Of a DNA stretch of 64,000 bases, positions 50,117 to 61,300 are shown piece after piece. The number at the start of each line of letters is the position of its first letter. Position 1 is the first letter of the stretch. The notes under the pieces are model-generated. The model had not been told where the DNA came from, did no database searches, and was given only the letters and a program-made list of their open reading frames with translations. The stretch covers positions 1,488,001 through 1,552,000 of the forward strand of contig NZ_JAFBCL010000001.1 in assembly GCF_016907655.1 (NCBI RefSeq), read 5' to 3'. The translations under genes were made by a program, and so were the position numbers. Source of the stretch: Saccharothrix algeriensis (GTDB taxonomy: Bacteria > Actinomycetota > Actinomycetes > Mycobacteriales > Pseudonocardiaceae).

Positions 50117-51476
50117 CGAGGTCGCGGACGATCGCCCGCCCGGTCAACCGCAGGAACCGGGCACGGCCTGCCGCATCAGCGTCGCCGAGTCCGTAGACCA
50201 CGTGCCTGCCCTCCTGCGGTACCAGGGTGATCAATGCGTCCTCGTTCAACGCGACCAACTCGAGTTCCTCCTCGTCCTCGTCCTCATCCGACGACGACAC
50301 GCGGACCCACGCGCGGCCGTCGGCGTCCACGCGCACCACCCAGTCGCCCGCGGAGGACCGATACGTTCCGACCACCCGGTTCGCGTCGACAGGCCGAGGG
50401 TTCTCAGGGGGTGAGGGAAGTTCGGGCTGGCGCACGCCGGCCAGCTCGTGCAGCAAGTGCCCGAACACCTCGGTGAACACCGGGTACACATCACCGCCGT
50501 TGGTCAGCATCGCCACCGCGACACCCGCATCGGGCACGACCCGCACGAACGCGCGTTGCCCCATCGTGTAGCCGCTGTGGCCCACCACGACAGGCCCGCC
50601 GTAGTCGGGCATCGACCAACCCAGGCCCCAGTGGCCGTTGATCAGCCCCGGCTCGGGCACTTCGACCTGGAGCTTTCGCATCGCGTTGTATTCGGGCGTC
50701 GAGAGGTGGTGCCGGACGAAGCCGAGCAGCTCACGCGCGCTCATCGCGAGCATCGCACCGACGGGAGCCGTAGCGGGCACGAGCGACCACTTCTTCACCG
50801 GTTCGAGGAGCCCGCCCGGCCGCGCGCGCTCGTGCCCGACCGCGGGCATGGCCAGGATCGCCTCATCGACGCACGTCGCGACGTGGGTCAGACCGAGCGG
50901 GGTGATCAGGTGCTCGCGCAGCGCGCGGTTGTACGACTTCCCGCGCAGCACCTCCACCAGCCTGCCGAGCACCATGTAACCGCTGTTGCAGTAGGAGAAA
51001 CGCTCACCGGGCGCGAAGTACTGGACTGCCTCGGCGAGACCCTCGACGTACTTCCGCACCGCGTCCTCGTTGCGGCCGGTGTCCGTCCAGATATCCCCGT
51101 CGAAACCACCGGTGTGGCTCAGGAGTTGCCGGATGGTCACGGCCCTGCTCGCGGCCTCGTCGGCGAGCCGGAACCTGTCGAGGTACTCGGACACCGGCCG
51201 GTCCAGGTCGACCGCTCCTTCGCGCACCAACTGCATCACCAGCGTCGCGGTCCACACCTTGGTGATCGAGCCGATCTGGAACAACGCCTCGCTGGTCACC
51301 GGCACACCGGTGGCCAGGTTGAGCACCCCGGTCGCGGCATCCACGACCTCCCCGTCCACCAACACGGCCACCTGGGCGCCGGGCAGTCCGTGCCGGGCCG
51401 CAAGCTCCGGCAGCACCTCGCCGATCCACTCACCAGCCGCTCGTGCCCGACCCGGCAATTCCCCGCTCCGCTCCAC
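50106..51476 (-). CDS. Serine beta-lactamase-fold hydrolase (class C/EstB-like)
   Basis: A 456-residue member of the beta-lactamase family (penicillin-binding-protein-like). Motifs: S-x-x-K at Ser70-Lys73 (IGSITKVW), Y-x-N at Tyr162-Asn164 (SYCNSGY), and HSG in VVVGHSGYTMGQ. A C-terminal lipocalin-like extension holds an acidic run (SSSDEDEDEEELEL). No signal peptide, so it should be cytosolic. Such proteins act as esterases or D-amino-peptidases. It converges on the Sdp-like operon; a role in immunity or peptide processing is speculative. Confidence 0.9.
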   Translation of the reverse strand: MERSGELPGRARAAGEWIGEVLPELAARHGLPGAQVAVLVDGEVVDAATGVLNLATGVPVTSEALFQIGSITKVWTATLVMQLVREGAVDLDRPVSEYLDRFRLADEAASRAVTIRQLLSHTGGFDGDIWTDTGRNEDAVRKYVEGLAEAVQYFAPGERFSYCNSGYMVLGRLVEVLRGKSYNRALREHLITPLGLTHVATCVDEAILAMPAVGHERARPGGLLEPVKKWSLVPATAPVGAMLAMSARELLGFVRHHLSTPEYNAMRKLQVEVPEPGLINGHWGLGWSMPDYGGPVVVGHSGYTMGQRAFVRVVPDAGVAVAMLTNGGDVYPVFTEVFGHLLHELAGVRQPELPSPPENPRPVDANRVVGTYRSSAGDWVVRVDADGRAWVRVSSSDEDEDEEELELVALNEDALITLVPQEGRHVVYGLGDADAAGRARFLRLTGRAIVRDLVNG

Positions 51477-51551
51477 TTAATGCCTTCCCCTCGGTGCGCG
51501 CCTCACCGAGACTACTGCGCCACGCACGTCCGACAGCGATGACCATTCACG

Positions 51552-52240
51552 GTGAACACCGCAGTGAAGCCCGTCGACCTCCGATCAGACCACCCCGTAT
51601 GGATGCCCTGGCCAAGTCTTCCCGGCCCCCACGTCTGGTGGCGGGTCACGGCCGACCGGCGACCGGTGCGGATGCACCTGTTCAGCAGGGGGCGAGGTTC
51701 GAGCACCAGGTGCTGCTCGCGCGACCCGTCCCGGACGTGCCTGACGACCAGTGCGACAGCGACGCGAAGACGGTCGACCTCGCGCGGCACGCCACGAACT
51801 TCGCGTACTTCGCGATGTGGTGCTCGAACGCCGCGCCGGCCTGCACCGCCCGGGTGGGGCGGTGGAAATCCCCATCGACCTGGTGAACGCCTTCTCGACA
51901 GCGGGTGACGACCTTCCGCGGTGGCGGGCGGCATTGTGTGCGATGGGCATGACGCTCAGGGGCGTCGACGCCGACAACGAGCTGTACGAGGTGGAGGCGG
52001 GCGACGTGGTCACGGCCCCTTCGCCGTGCGCTCGACGCTGATCTGCCCGAACCACCTCAACGTCGGGCAGGTCTGCCGGCTGGGGCTGTCGGTGACCGTG
52101 GGCGCGGAGAAGGTGTCGGCCTACCTGGTCGAGCGGGGCCGCTCGTCGCCGCCCGTGGTGGTGGCCCACCGGGACGCAGCGCCGCCGGACCTGCTCGACC
52201 GCGTGTCGGACGAGGTAATCGGCACGACGGCCGATCCCAC
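51552..52240 (+). pseudogene. Unrecognised gene broken by several frameshifts
   Basis: Coding-like sequence continues through four segments, each one base out of step. VNTAVKPVDLRSDHPVWMPW starts at the GTG at 51552, then EHQVLLARPVPDVPDDQCD, DLARHATNFAYFAMWCSNA. Next come VEIPIDLVNAFSTAGDDLPR and MGMTLRGVDADNELYEVEAG, then NHLNVGQVCRLGLSVTVGAE and EKVSAYLVERGRSSPPVVV. Third-base GC is strong in all pieces. I recognise no family. All three shifts are of the one-base-loss type. Sequencing error or genuine decay are both possible. Confidence 0.45.
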
Positions 52241-52326
52241 CAGCGGCTCCTCGTTCCTGCCCCACCTGCACGATCGCCGGCGGATCCACCGCTCCCCCGG
52301 TGACCACCGGCAGGTTCGGCGGCGCC

Positions 52327-55300
52327 TCACCGAGCGGGTCCCGCGGCCGGTCGCGCCGTCCCCCCTTCCTCCAACGCCGCGATCGTGCGGTTCAGGGCGT
52401 CCTCGTCGTGCCGGTGATCGTGCAGCAGCCGGATGAGGCGGTCGGCCACGAACACCGGAGGTTTCTTGATCAGGCGGGCGAGGGTGTTCCTCAACAGCGC
52501 CCGCTGAGGGTCCAGGAGGACGCGCTGCGCGGGTTCTCCCGACGGGTGCGGGGTCAGCGCGCGGGCGAGGCCGACGAGTCGGCCGAGGTCCCGGCTGTGC
52601 GCGCTCACCTCGTCGTAGTCGACCGGGAGGCCGACCGACGCGGCCAGCGCGCCGCTGACGGCGTTCAGGTCGGGTTCGGGACGCACCGTGGTCCTGGCCC
52701 GGATGCCGCGGTCGACCGTGCGGATCCCGTCGCGTTCCTTGATCGTGATGTCGGGTTCGACGACCATCCAGTCGAGGCGGCGCCACAGGTCGTCGAAGCC
52801 GGTGGTGGGGCTGCCGGAGCGCCACAGGCCGACCACGGGTTCGACGTGGCGGGACCGCGCGGCGTGCAGGCCGAGGTGGCGGCACAGGCGGACGGCCAGG
52901 TCGCCGCACAGGTCGCGGACCGCTCCCGGCGGCGCCTCCGCGCTGATCGAGTCCACGACGAGGACGGCGGCCAGCACCGGCACGGCGTCGAGCGTCGTCT
53001 CGGAGGTCAGGTGGAGGGCGTCACGTCCGTGGGACCGCAGCCAGTCGAGCGCGACGGCGCGGATGTCCTCGCCGGCGCGCACGGCGGCCACGACCGGGGC
53101 GTGGACGGCCGCCCCGTCGGCCTCGGACCACATCGGCGGCCGGTCGGGCCGTTCCGGTCGTGTGATCCACTGCGGCAGGTCCACCGCCACCCGGCGGGTG
53201 CCGGGCTGGGCCGCGACGACCACGACCCGGCCGTTCTCGAACCGCACGGAATCGACCTCGCACACCACGACCGAACCCGGCTCGGGCGGCTCCGCCAGCG
53301 GGTCCCGGTCGACGCGCAGGAGCATGTCGGACAGGTGCGCCCGGGCGAGGAACCGCACGCGCCGCTCGTCGACGACCCGGTGGGTGTCGACGATCTCCAC
53401 ACGGATGGCGTCACCGGCCCGGAGGTGGCGGCTGCGCTGCTCGTTGACCGCCCGCCGGGCCATCGACGCGGTGCCGTCGCGCAGGACGCGGGCGGCGAGT
53501 TCGCGCTGCCCGCGCACGACGTGCCGTTCGACCTCGTCGTCGGTCAGGTCCGTCCAGCCGATCGCGGTCGCGGGCAGCCAGCGCGGCCTGCCCCGGCGGG
53601 TGTCCCAGCACAGCACCCCGCGCTCGTCGCCACCGCCCATGAGGGCGAGTGGGCGCAGGCTCACCTCTTCGCGGTCCGCGGCGTCGGCGTCCGGGTCGGG
53701 CAGCCCGACCCGGAGGCGCCCCTCGGAGTCGGTGTGGATCCACAGCTCCTCGTCCAAGCCGGCCAAGCGCTCGACCACCTCGTCGAGGAGGTGCGCGGGC
53801 AGACCCGGGACCAGGTCCCGCTCCTGGCACAGCGACAGCTTCCCACCGCGCCGGAGCAGGACGCGCTTGTCCGCCAGTCCGCCGAGGGGGCGCACCGGCA
53901 CGAGCCGGTCCGCCTTGAGGGCGAAGTCGCCCTGCCTGCTCCTGGACACGGTGACCGCCCCGGCATCCGCCTCTTCCACGGTCACCGGGATCGCGCCGCG
54001 GCAGAGCCCGATCAGCCGCGCCCGCTGGGCGGGGTCGCTCAGGGCTTCCCTCATCCAGCCCGCCCAACCGCCGTCCGCGAGGGTGACCCGAGTCCCCGGC
54101 GCGCCCAGGACCTCCAGCTCTCCGTCCCGCAGGCCCAGCAGGACGACGTCGCGCGGACGCGGGGGGCTCGGCGGGACCACCTCGTTCCCGGGGGTGAGCC
54201 GGACGTGTCCGTTCGGCGGTTCGGTCCCGGGTTCGAGCGGGAAGTCCAGCAGCCAGACACCCGCACCGAGCCGCACGAGCCCGGCGTCGCGGTCGACCGC
54301 GGCGACCGGCAGCAGCGCGTGCGCGCCGAACGCCCCGCGGGGGCCCGGGGTCCAGCGGCGCAGCACGATGGACGGGATTTCGGTCGACGTCGTCGACTCC
54401 GCCCGCAGCCGCAGCAGGTCGCCCGGCGCGAGGTGCTCCCAGGCAAAGCCGCCCAGCGGCACGGTGGTGTCACCGGCGCGTGCGGTGAGCATGGCGCCGG
54501 TCAGGTGCACCAGCCGGCCGGGCGCCTGCTCGACCCACACGCCGTCGGGCCTGCGCCGGTCACCGGACAGGGCCGCGACGGGGAAGGTGGCCTCCCGGCG
54601 GGCGTGGGTCAACACGTCGATCAGCCCGGTGGCGGGGAATCCGTACCGGGGGATCTCCTGCGGCTTGTGGCGCAGCGTCCACCCGGGTGAGAAGAACGCG
54701 GGCTCGGTGGTGAGCTTGGCCCGCCGGGGGAGCGCGGTGGGCGGCACGACCAGGTCGGGGTTGTCGGGATCGCGGTGGCTGGTCGTGGTGTCGTGGTAGG
54801 TCCACCACAGGCGCTGCACGCGTTCGGCGACCTGGAGCGCGCTCCCGTCGAAGAAGGACAGCGCCGACAGGCGGATCGGGTGCCTTTCCCCGCCCGCCGT
54901 CGCCACGACCACCGCGTTGCCCGCCCCCTCGAAGGCGACGGTGCCCGCAGCCACCTCCGCGTCGCTGAGCACCGGGGTCCCGCCCGAGGTGGGCCGCAAC
55001 CAGGCGACGCGGGGGTGCGGGGTGGTGATCAGCGTGCGCTCGAAGGGCGTCGGTTCCGTGTCCGGCTTCGCCGCCCGCACGGTGACCGAGGGGAGCCCGG
55101 CCACGGAATAGGTGCCTCCTGACAGGGCTTCGCGCGCGGTCTTGTGGGCGGAGACGGTGTTCTGCATCGGGAGCAGCAGGACGGGCCTGCCTTCGGCGGG
55201 CAGGTAGGCGGAGTCGCCGATCAACGCAGTGCGCAGCTCGATCCGGTTGTCCCGGTCCAGCGACAACCGCGCCAGCGATCCCCGGGGCAGGTCGGTGGCC

Positions 55301-58300
55301 CCGGACAGTTCCGACAGGGCCAGCTTGAACACCACGTTCGGCTCGATCTCCAGTTCGACCCTGCCCTGCTCCGGCAGCGGCGTCACGGCCGCGAGGCACG
55401 GTGCCTCCGCGTTGTGCAACAGGCTGACCAGTGCTCGGGCGTTGCGGCTGAGGGCGTCGCGGATCAGCCCCGAGCGGATCGCCTTCGCGTGGCCGCGGAG
55501 CTTGACCAGGTACACCGATCCCCGGAGCTCGTCCTCCCCGGCGCCCTTGCCCCCGCCGGACTGGTAGATGTTCTGCAGCAGCTGCGACCGCCGGGAGAAG
55601 TCGCGTTTGATCACCCCGACGGTGAGCGGCCGCCTGCCCTCGGCGCCGAGGACGTCGGCGAGGACCAGGTGCAGCCTGACGTCGTTGACCAGTGGTCTGA
55701 TCCCGGTCGCGGTCATGAGCACCCGGCTGCCCGCGGGCAACTGGTGGGGCGTGAGGTAGTCGAAGTGCACCTCGTCGCCCCGGCTGTCGAGGAAGGTCCC
55801 GGTCCTGAGCTTCACGAGGGCGTGGACGGGAGCGGAGTCCTGGTCGGTCCCGGACCGCTCCTTCAGCCACGCCTGCTTGACCAGCTCTCGCGCCGCTGGG
55901 CCGAACTGGGCGCGGTCCAGGCGGACCGTCGTCACGCCCCTGTGCTCGTTGTCGCCGCGTCGGCCGTTCGGGTCCTGGGTGTGCACGCGCACGATCCGCG
56001 CTCGTTCGCCGTCCGGGTCGAGTTCCACCTCGGCGAGGTGCACTGTGCCCTGGTCGGCTTCGTGGAAGATCTGCGAGTACCAACCCCACCTGAGGTCACG
56101 GGTGGCGATGTCGAGCCGGTACTCCCCGCGCGCCGCCGCGGTCACCGTGACCGCGCGCACGACGTCTCCGTGGAACAACACCTTCGAGCGCGTGGACAGC
56201 GACGCGCCGTCGAGGGTCAGGTCCTGGTCGAGGACCTCGACGACCTTGCCGTACCCCCATTCCAGGCGGTGCACCACCCCGCGGGGTGTGGTCCTCCGAT
56301 CCACGTAGTTGAGCGGGGTCCGGAGCACGCTGCGCACCCCGACGACCAAACCCTGCCGCTCGAACTCGGCGACGAACCGGTCGAGCGCGACGGGTGGCGT
56401 CCTGCGGTAGCTCACCCGCTGGTCGTGCTCGTCTCCGCACAGCACGACCAAGCACCCGCGGTCGTAGGTGGCGTCGACCCAGGGCCGCTCCCCCTCTGCG
56501 AGCGGAACGGTCCAGGACGGTCGCCCCGCCACGGGCACCTGCCAGCCGGTGGTGAGCCGCACGGGACCGCCGCCCAGTTGAGCGGCCAGCGGAAGTCTGG
56601 GACCGGCGAGGTAGTGGCGGTAGTCCGCCAGGGAGTCGGGTCCGGGGGCGGGCACGGGAACCGGACCCGAGCCGCGGGCGTCGTCGAGCGTGAAGACGCG
56701 TTGCACGACCACGTGGTGGGCGTCCACCTGTCGCAGCCGCATGTGGATGGCGGTCGCCCGCGCGTGCTGACCGGGGTTCGTCTCGCGGGTCTCCCCCGCG
56801 TACAGCGCCGCCCGCTCCCCGGCTCCGATTCGGAGTGCGATGCGCTGGTAGGGGTGGCTGAAGATGCCGGAGGTCTCCACCGAGCCGGTGGCGGGGTCGA
56901 CGCCGCCGCCACCGCTGCGGGCCTTGCTGAGGTGGTTCGACGACCGCCACGCCTGCGTCGGTGTGATGTGCAGGGTCGGACCGGACGCCGACTGGATGAG
57001 CGCGCCGGGCCGGCCGCGCCACTGCACGACGCCCAGGAAGAGGTCGCGGTCGCCCGTCGGGTCCGACTCGCTGACCGTCCACAGCGCCCGGACCCGCACC
57101 TTGCGGACGTGTGCGGTGAAGACCCAGCCGCGGCGGGTCAACCGGGCGGACACGATCGCGCCGACACCGGTCGGGGGGTGCTCGAAGGCCGAGTGGGGCA
57201 GCGATACCGAGAACACGGTGTCCTGGGCCTCCAACCACACCGTGGACCGGTGGGACCCCCGGTCCGGCCTGCTTCCCGGGGTGGAGCCGCCGCGTTTCGG
57301 GACGGAGACGACGAGGCCGCGCAGCTCTTTGGCGCGGACCAGGGCGTCTTCGGCGACCGAGCGGCGATCGTGCCCCACCAAGCCGAGGAGCTCTTCGGTG
57401 GGCAGCGGGCTGTGGTCGCGCGGGCCGCCGCGCTCGGCGGGGTGGTACACCGAAGCGACCTGCAACTCCCGGCCCTTGACCAGGTGGCGGTCCAACGGTG
57501 CCTTCCCGACCGGTCCGAGCGTCAGCGACTCGGCCTCGATGTCGACGGGCAGGTTCTCCGCTGTGTAGCCGCGCATCAACCCCCACGAGACACCCGGCAG
57601 CACGGTGTTCAACCGCAGCCGGTCGGGCTTGTCGAGGTCGACGATCCGGCGGAACTCACCCACCGCGGGCCGGCCCAGCCGCAGGTCCCAGGACGGTGCG
57701 GCACGGCCCTCGACCCGCGCCCGGCGCTGGTCCGCGTCCTCCCAGCGGACCGGGACGAACCCGGTGGCCGCGTCCTCGCTGGCCAGGCCCTCGACGACGA
57801 TCTCCGGCAGGTCCGGGTCGTTGGTGGCGCACCTCCAGACGCCGTCGGCCCCGCGGACGGCCCAGGTCTCGTCGCCGACCCGGAAGTGCTCGCGCCACCT
57901 GGCGTTGCGGTGGTCCACCCGCCGGTCCTCGGGCTCCAACCGGTCGTCCGCCACGATCCGCAACCGCGGCCTGCCGTTGTCGTCCGCCACCTCGACCGAC
58001 ACCGCAAGCCCGAAGGCGCCGCGCGCTTCGACGTCGGCGCGCAGTTCCCGCAGGTCGTCCGGGTACCACGCGGAGTCGGGGATGACCACGACCCGACCGG
58101 GGGCGCTCGAACAGCGCAGGGCCTCCGCGTCGCGCAGGTCGTCGATCAGCACCAGGCGCAGCGGCGCGCCGGCGCTGTTCGCCACGTCCGTGGCGAGGAA
58201 CTCGGGCATGCCCCAGTCGACGGGCAACCACCGCCCGCCGTCCCAGCGGACCATCGTCTCGACCCGGGTCACCGGACGGCCCGCGAGTGCCCGCAGCACG

Positions 58301-61300
58301 TCGGGGTCCCAGCGGCGCAGGGCCACCGCGTCGCCCAGGTCGTCCATCCGGTCGGTGGTCCACGACCGTGCCGCCATCCCGCGACCGGACGCCAGCGTGA
58401 TCCGCAGCCACGTCCTGCCCCCGACCTCGTGCCCGGTGACCGCGGCGGGCCGGATGTCCCCGATCTGCGGCTCGCCCTCGAGGAACCGGACCGGCCCGGT
58501 GGCCCGGTACGCGGGATGGGTGGAGCGCGCCAAGGGGACGGCGACGAGGTCACCGAGCCCGACGCCGCCGCCGGGGGGCACGTCGGCTTCGACGGGGGCG
58601 CCCACGCCGCAGTTGACCCACACGGAGGTCGGCGTGGCCGCGCACACCACGCCCGCGACACCGGCGATCCCCGGTCCGAGCCTCTTGCCGACTTCACCCG
58701 CGCCGAGCTGGTGGGGGTCGAGCACGACGCCCCCGGTCGTCAACAGCGGCCTCCGGGCGAGGTGCAGCTGGAGGGTGTCGCGCACCGGGTCGACCGTCAC
58801 CCCGAGGAGCCTGCGACCGTCGACCAGGCGGGGGTCGATCCGATCGGTGAGCGCCACGTCCTGCCGCACCAGGTCGTGGGTCTGGTTGGCCGTCTGCCAG
58901 AGGGCGGGGATCGTGTCGTGCAGGTGCTCCCGCCCGGCGACCGGCGCGGCGCTCCGGCCGAGCCGGAAGACGAACGACTGCAACAGCCGGTCCAGCAGCG
59001 CGTCGGACCGCTCCTGGGTGATCACCTCCCACGGGCTCTGCGCGGAGGACCGCTCCTCGGCCACCGAGCGGCGGTGGTAGAGCCCGAGCAGCAGGCGCAT
59101 CCGCAGGGCTTGCTCGAGTTGCTCGTACGGCGAGCCCACCCGGCTGAGCCGGTCGAACAACGCCCACCGGTCGGCCGGTGTGCCCATGCCGAACTCGAGC
59201 TCGATGTCGATCACGTCTTCGAGCACCACGCGCTGGGAGGGATCGCCGGGCACCGATGTCGCCAGCAGGTCGACCAAGCGCATCCGCGCAGGGCGCGACA
59301 GCTGCACGACCTCCCGGACTTCCTGGTGGGCGGCCCGCCACTCGTCGACCCAGCGGTCGACCTCCGGCCAGGACCGGGCGTCGGCGTCGTGGAACACGGC
59401 CAGCAGGCGCTCGGTGGTCATGGCGCGCACGACCTCCGGTTTCGGGTTCAGCACGGGGGACGTGGGCAGGTCCCGCCAGTCGGCGGCGGTGAGCCACCCC
59501 ACCCCGATGACCTCCCACACGCTGCGCACCTGGTCCGCGGTGACCCGCTTGTGCCACGAGTTCAGCTTCGTGCGCGCGGTGTCGTCGACCCGCAGGTACG
59601 CCGCGAGCAGCGCCGCGGGTTTGGCCGCGATCCCCCGCGGCTGGAGGCGCAGGCTGTGGTCGAGCGCCCACTCGGCCAGGCTCCGGCTCCCCGGCTCCCC
59701 GACCGGGGCGAGCCACCGGCCCGCGAGCCGGTCGACGTCGTCGGGCACGGCCGCGCTGAGGGCGTCGGTCACCCAGAAGTCCACGACGTTCGTCGCGGGC
59801 ACCCCGCGCAGCAAGGACTCCTGCCGGGGGGTTTCGTGCGGCCGGCCGGGCTGGACGGCGAAGTCGACGAACCACCGCGGTTCGATGGTGGGGAACTTGC
59901 CCTGCCCGGCGCGGTCGACGACCCGTTTCACGTGCAGGGCCAGCGCCGACAGCGGTCGGGTCATCGAGGGCGCTTCGAACTTGTTGTGGGCCAGGGCCGT
60001 CACGTGCCGGCGGTGCGCCTTGTCCAGCAGGACGTCCGCCGCGTGCACGGTCAGCGCGACCAACCGCTCGCGCTCGTGCTCGGTGCCCCGCACGGTCCGC
60101 AGCAGCCGCACGGCGAGGGGCACCGCGCAGAACAGCCGCAACAGCACCAGCCCGTCCTTGCCGCGGGGGAACTTCGACTCGCTGTTCGACCAGCGGTTGT
60201 CGACCCGGTTCACCCACGGGGACAGCACGAGCACGGCCACCAGGCTGGAGGCGCGGAGGGCGCCGTGGCCGGCGTGGAACCTCACCTCCTCGGCGTCCGG
60301 CCCGGTCCGCAGCCGGGACAGGTCGGTGAGGTCCTGGCGCCACTGGCGCGGTGACGACACGGGGCCGCTGACGAGCACCTTCCCCTGCGGCCGGTGCTCG
60401 GGGATCCAGCACTCCGCGACCAGGCGGGACGTGGCGGTCGCGTCGATGTCGACAGCCAGCTCCCACAGCACCGACTGCCACAGCACCGCGGAGATGACGG
60501 GAGCCGGGTCGCCTTCGACGCCGAGGCGGGTGACGGCTTCGCGCACCCGCGCCGAGGGCGTGGGCGTCGCGGGCCTCCGCCGGATCCCGCGCAGCAGTTC
60601 CAGGGTGAACACCTCGCCGCGGATGGCGTCCACCGCGTCCGCCGCGGGCGCGTCGTGGCCGGGCGACCCCGGGCTGCCGAAGGCGAGGCGGGCGTGCGCG
60701 GCGAGCAGGTCGGGCTCGTAGGCGAGGGCTTCGGCGTCCGGCGTGGCCTTGGCGCGCAACTCGTCGCGGCTGATCAGGCGGTCGCCCGCGAAGGCGGCCA
60801 CGTCGACGGCGAGGATCAGCGCCCGGCGCCCGAGCCGGGCGTTGAGCGCCCGGTGGACCAAGCCGACCAGGTCGTCGCGTTCGACGACCGCCTCCACCAG
60901 GGTGGGTTCCTGCCGGAGGACCTGGAGGGTGACCGACAGCAGCAGGACCTCGGCGGTGAAGTCCTCGGTGTCCAGGTAGGGACTGGTCGAGGCGGCCGAC
61001 AGCGGGCGCTGGCGCGTCGAGCGGGCCGCGGCGGTCAGGTGACCCACGACCTCGTCGCCGCTGTCGTCGAGCAGCGTCCGCACGGCCTGCCTCAGCGGCG
61101 CGCGGACGGACTGGTCGAGCGTTTCCAGGCTGTGCTCCACCTCGCGCCGGACCGCGGCGACGACCTTGGGCGAGGCGCTGTGCCGCCGGCCCGCGGCCAG
61201 CACCGGGAGCAGCGCGTACCGGCGCGCGGCCGGCTCCAGGCGGGCGAGCTCGGCCAAGGCGGCGAGCAGCAACTGCGGGTCCTCGCCCTGCCGCGTTCCT

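Noticed and set aside
55144..60354. Very long open frame (about 1,736 codons) on the plus strand
   Set aside because: It is antisense to the giant minus-strand gene. It reads as Arg/Pro/Gly/His-rich low-complexity sequence and is the usual shadow of a high-GC gene.
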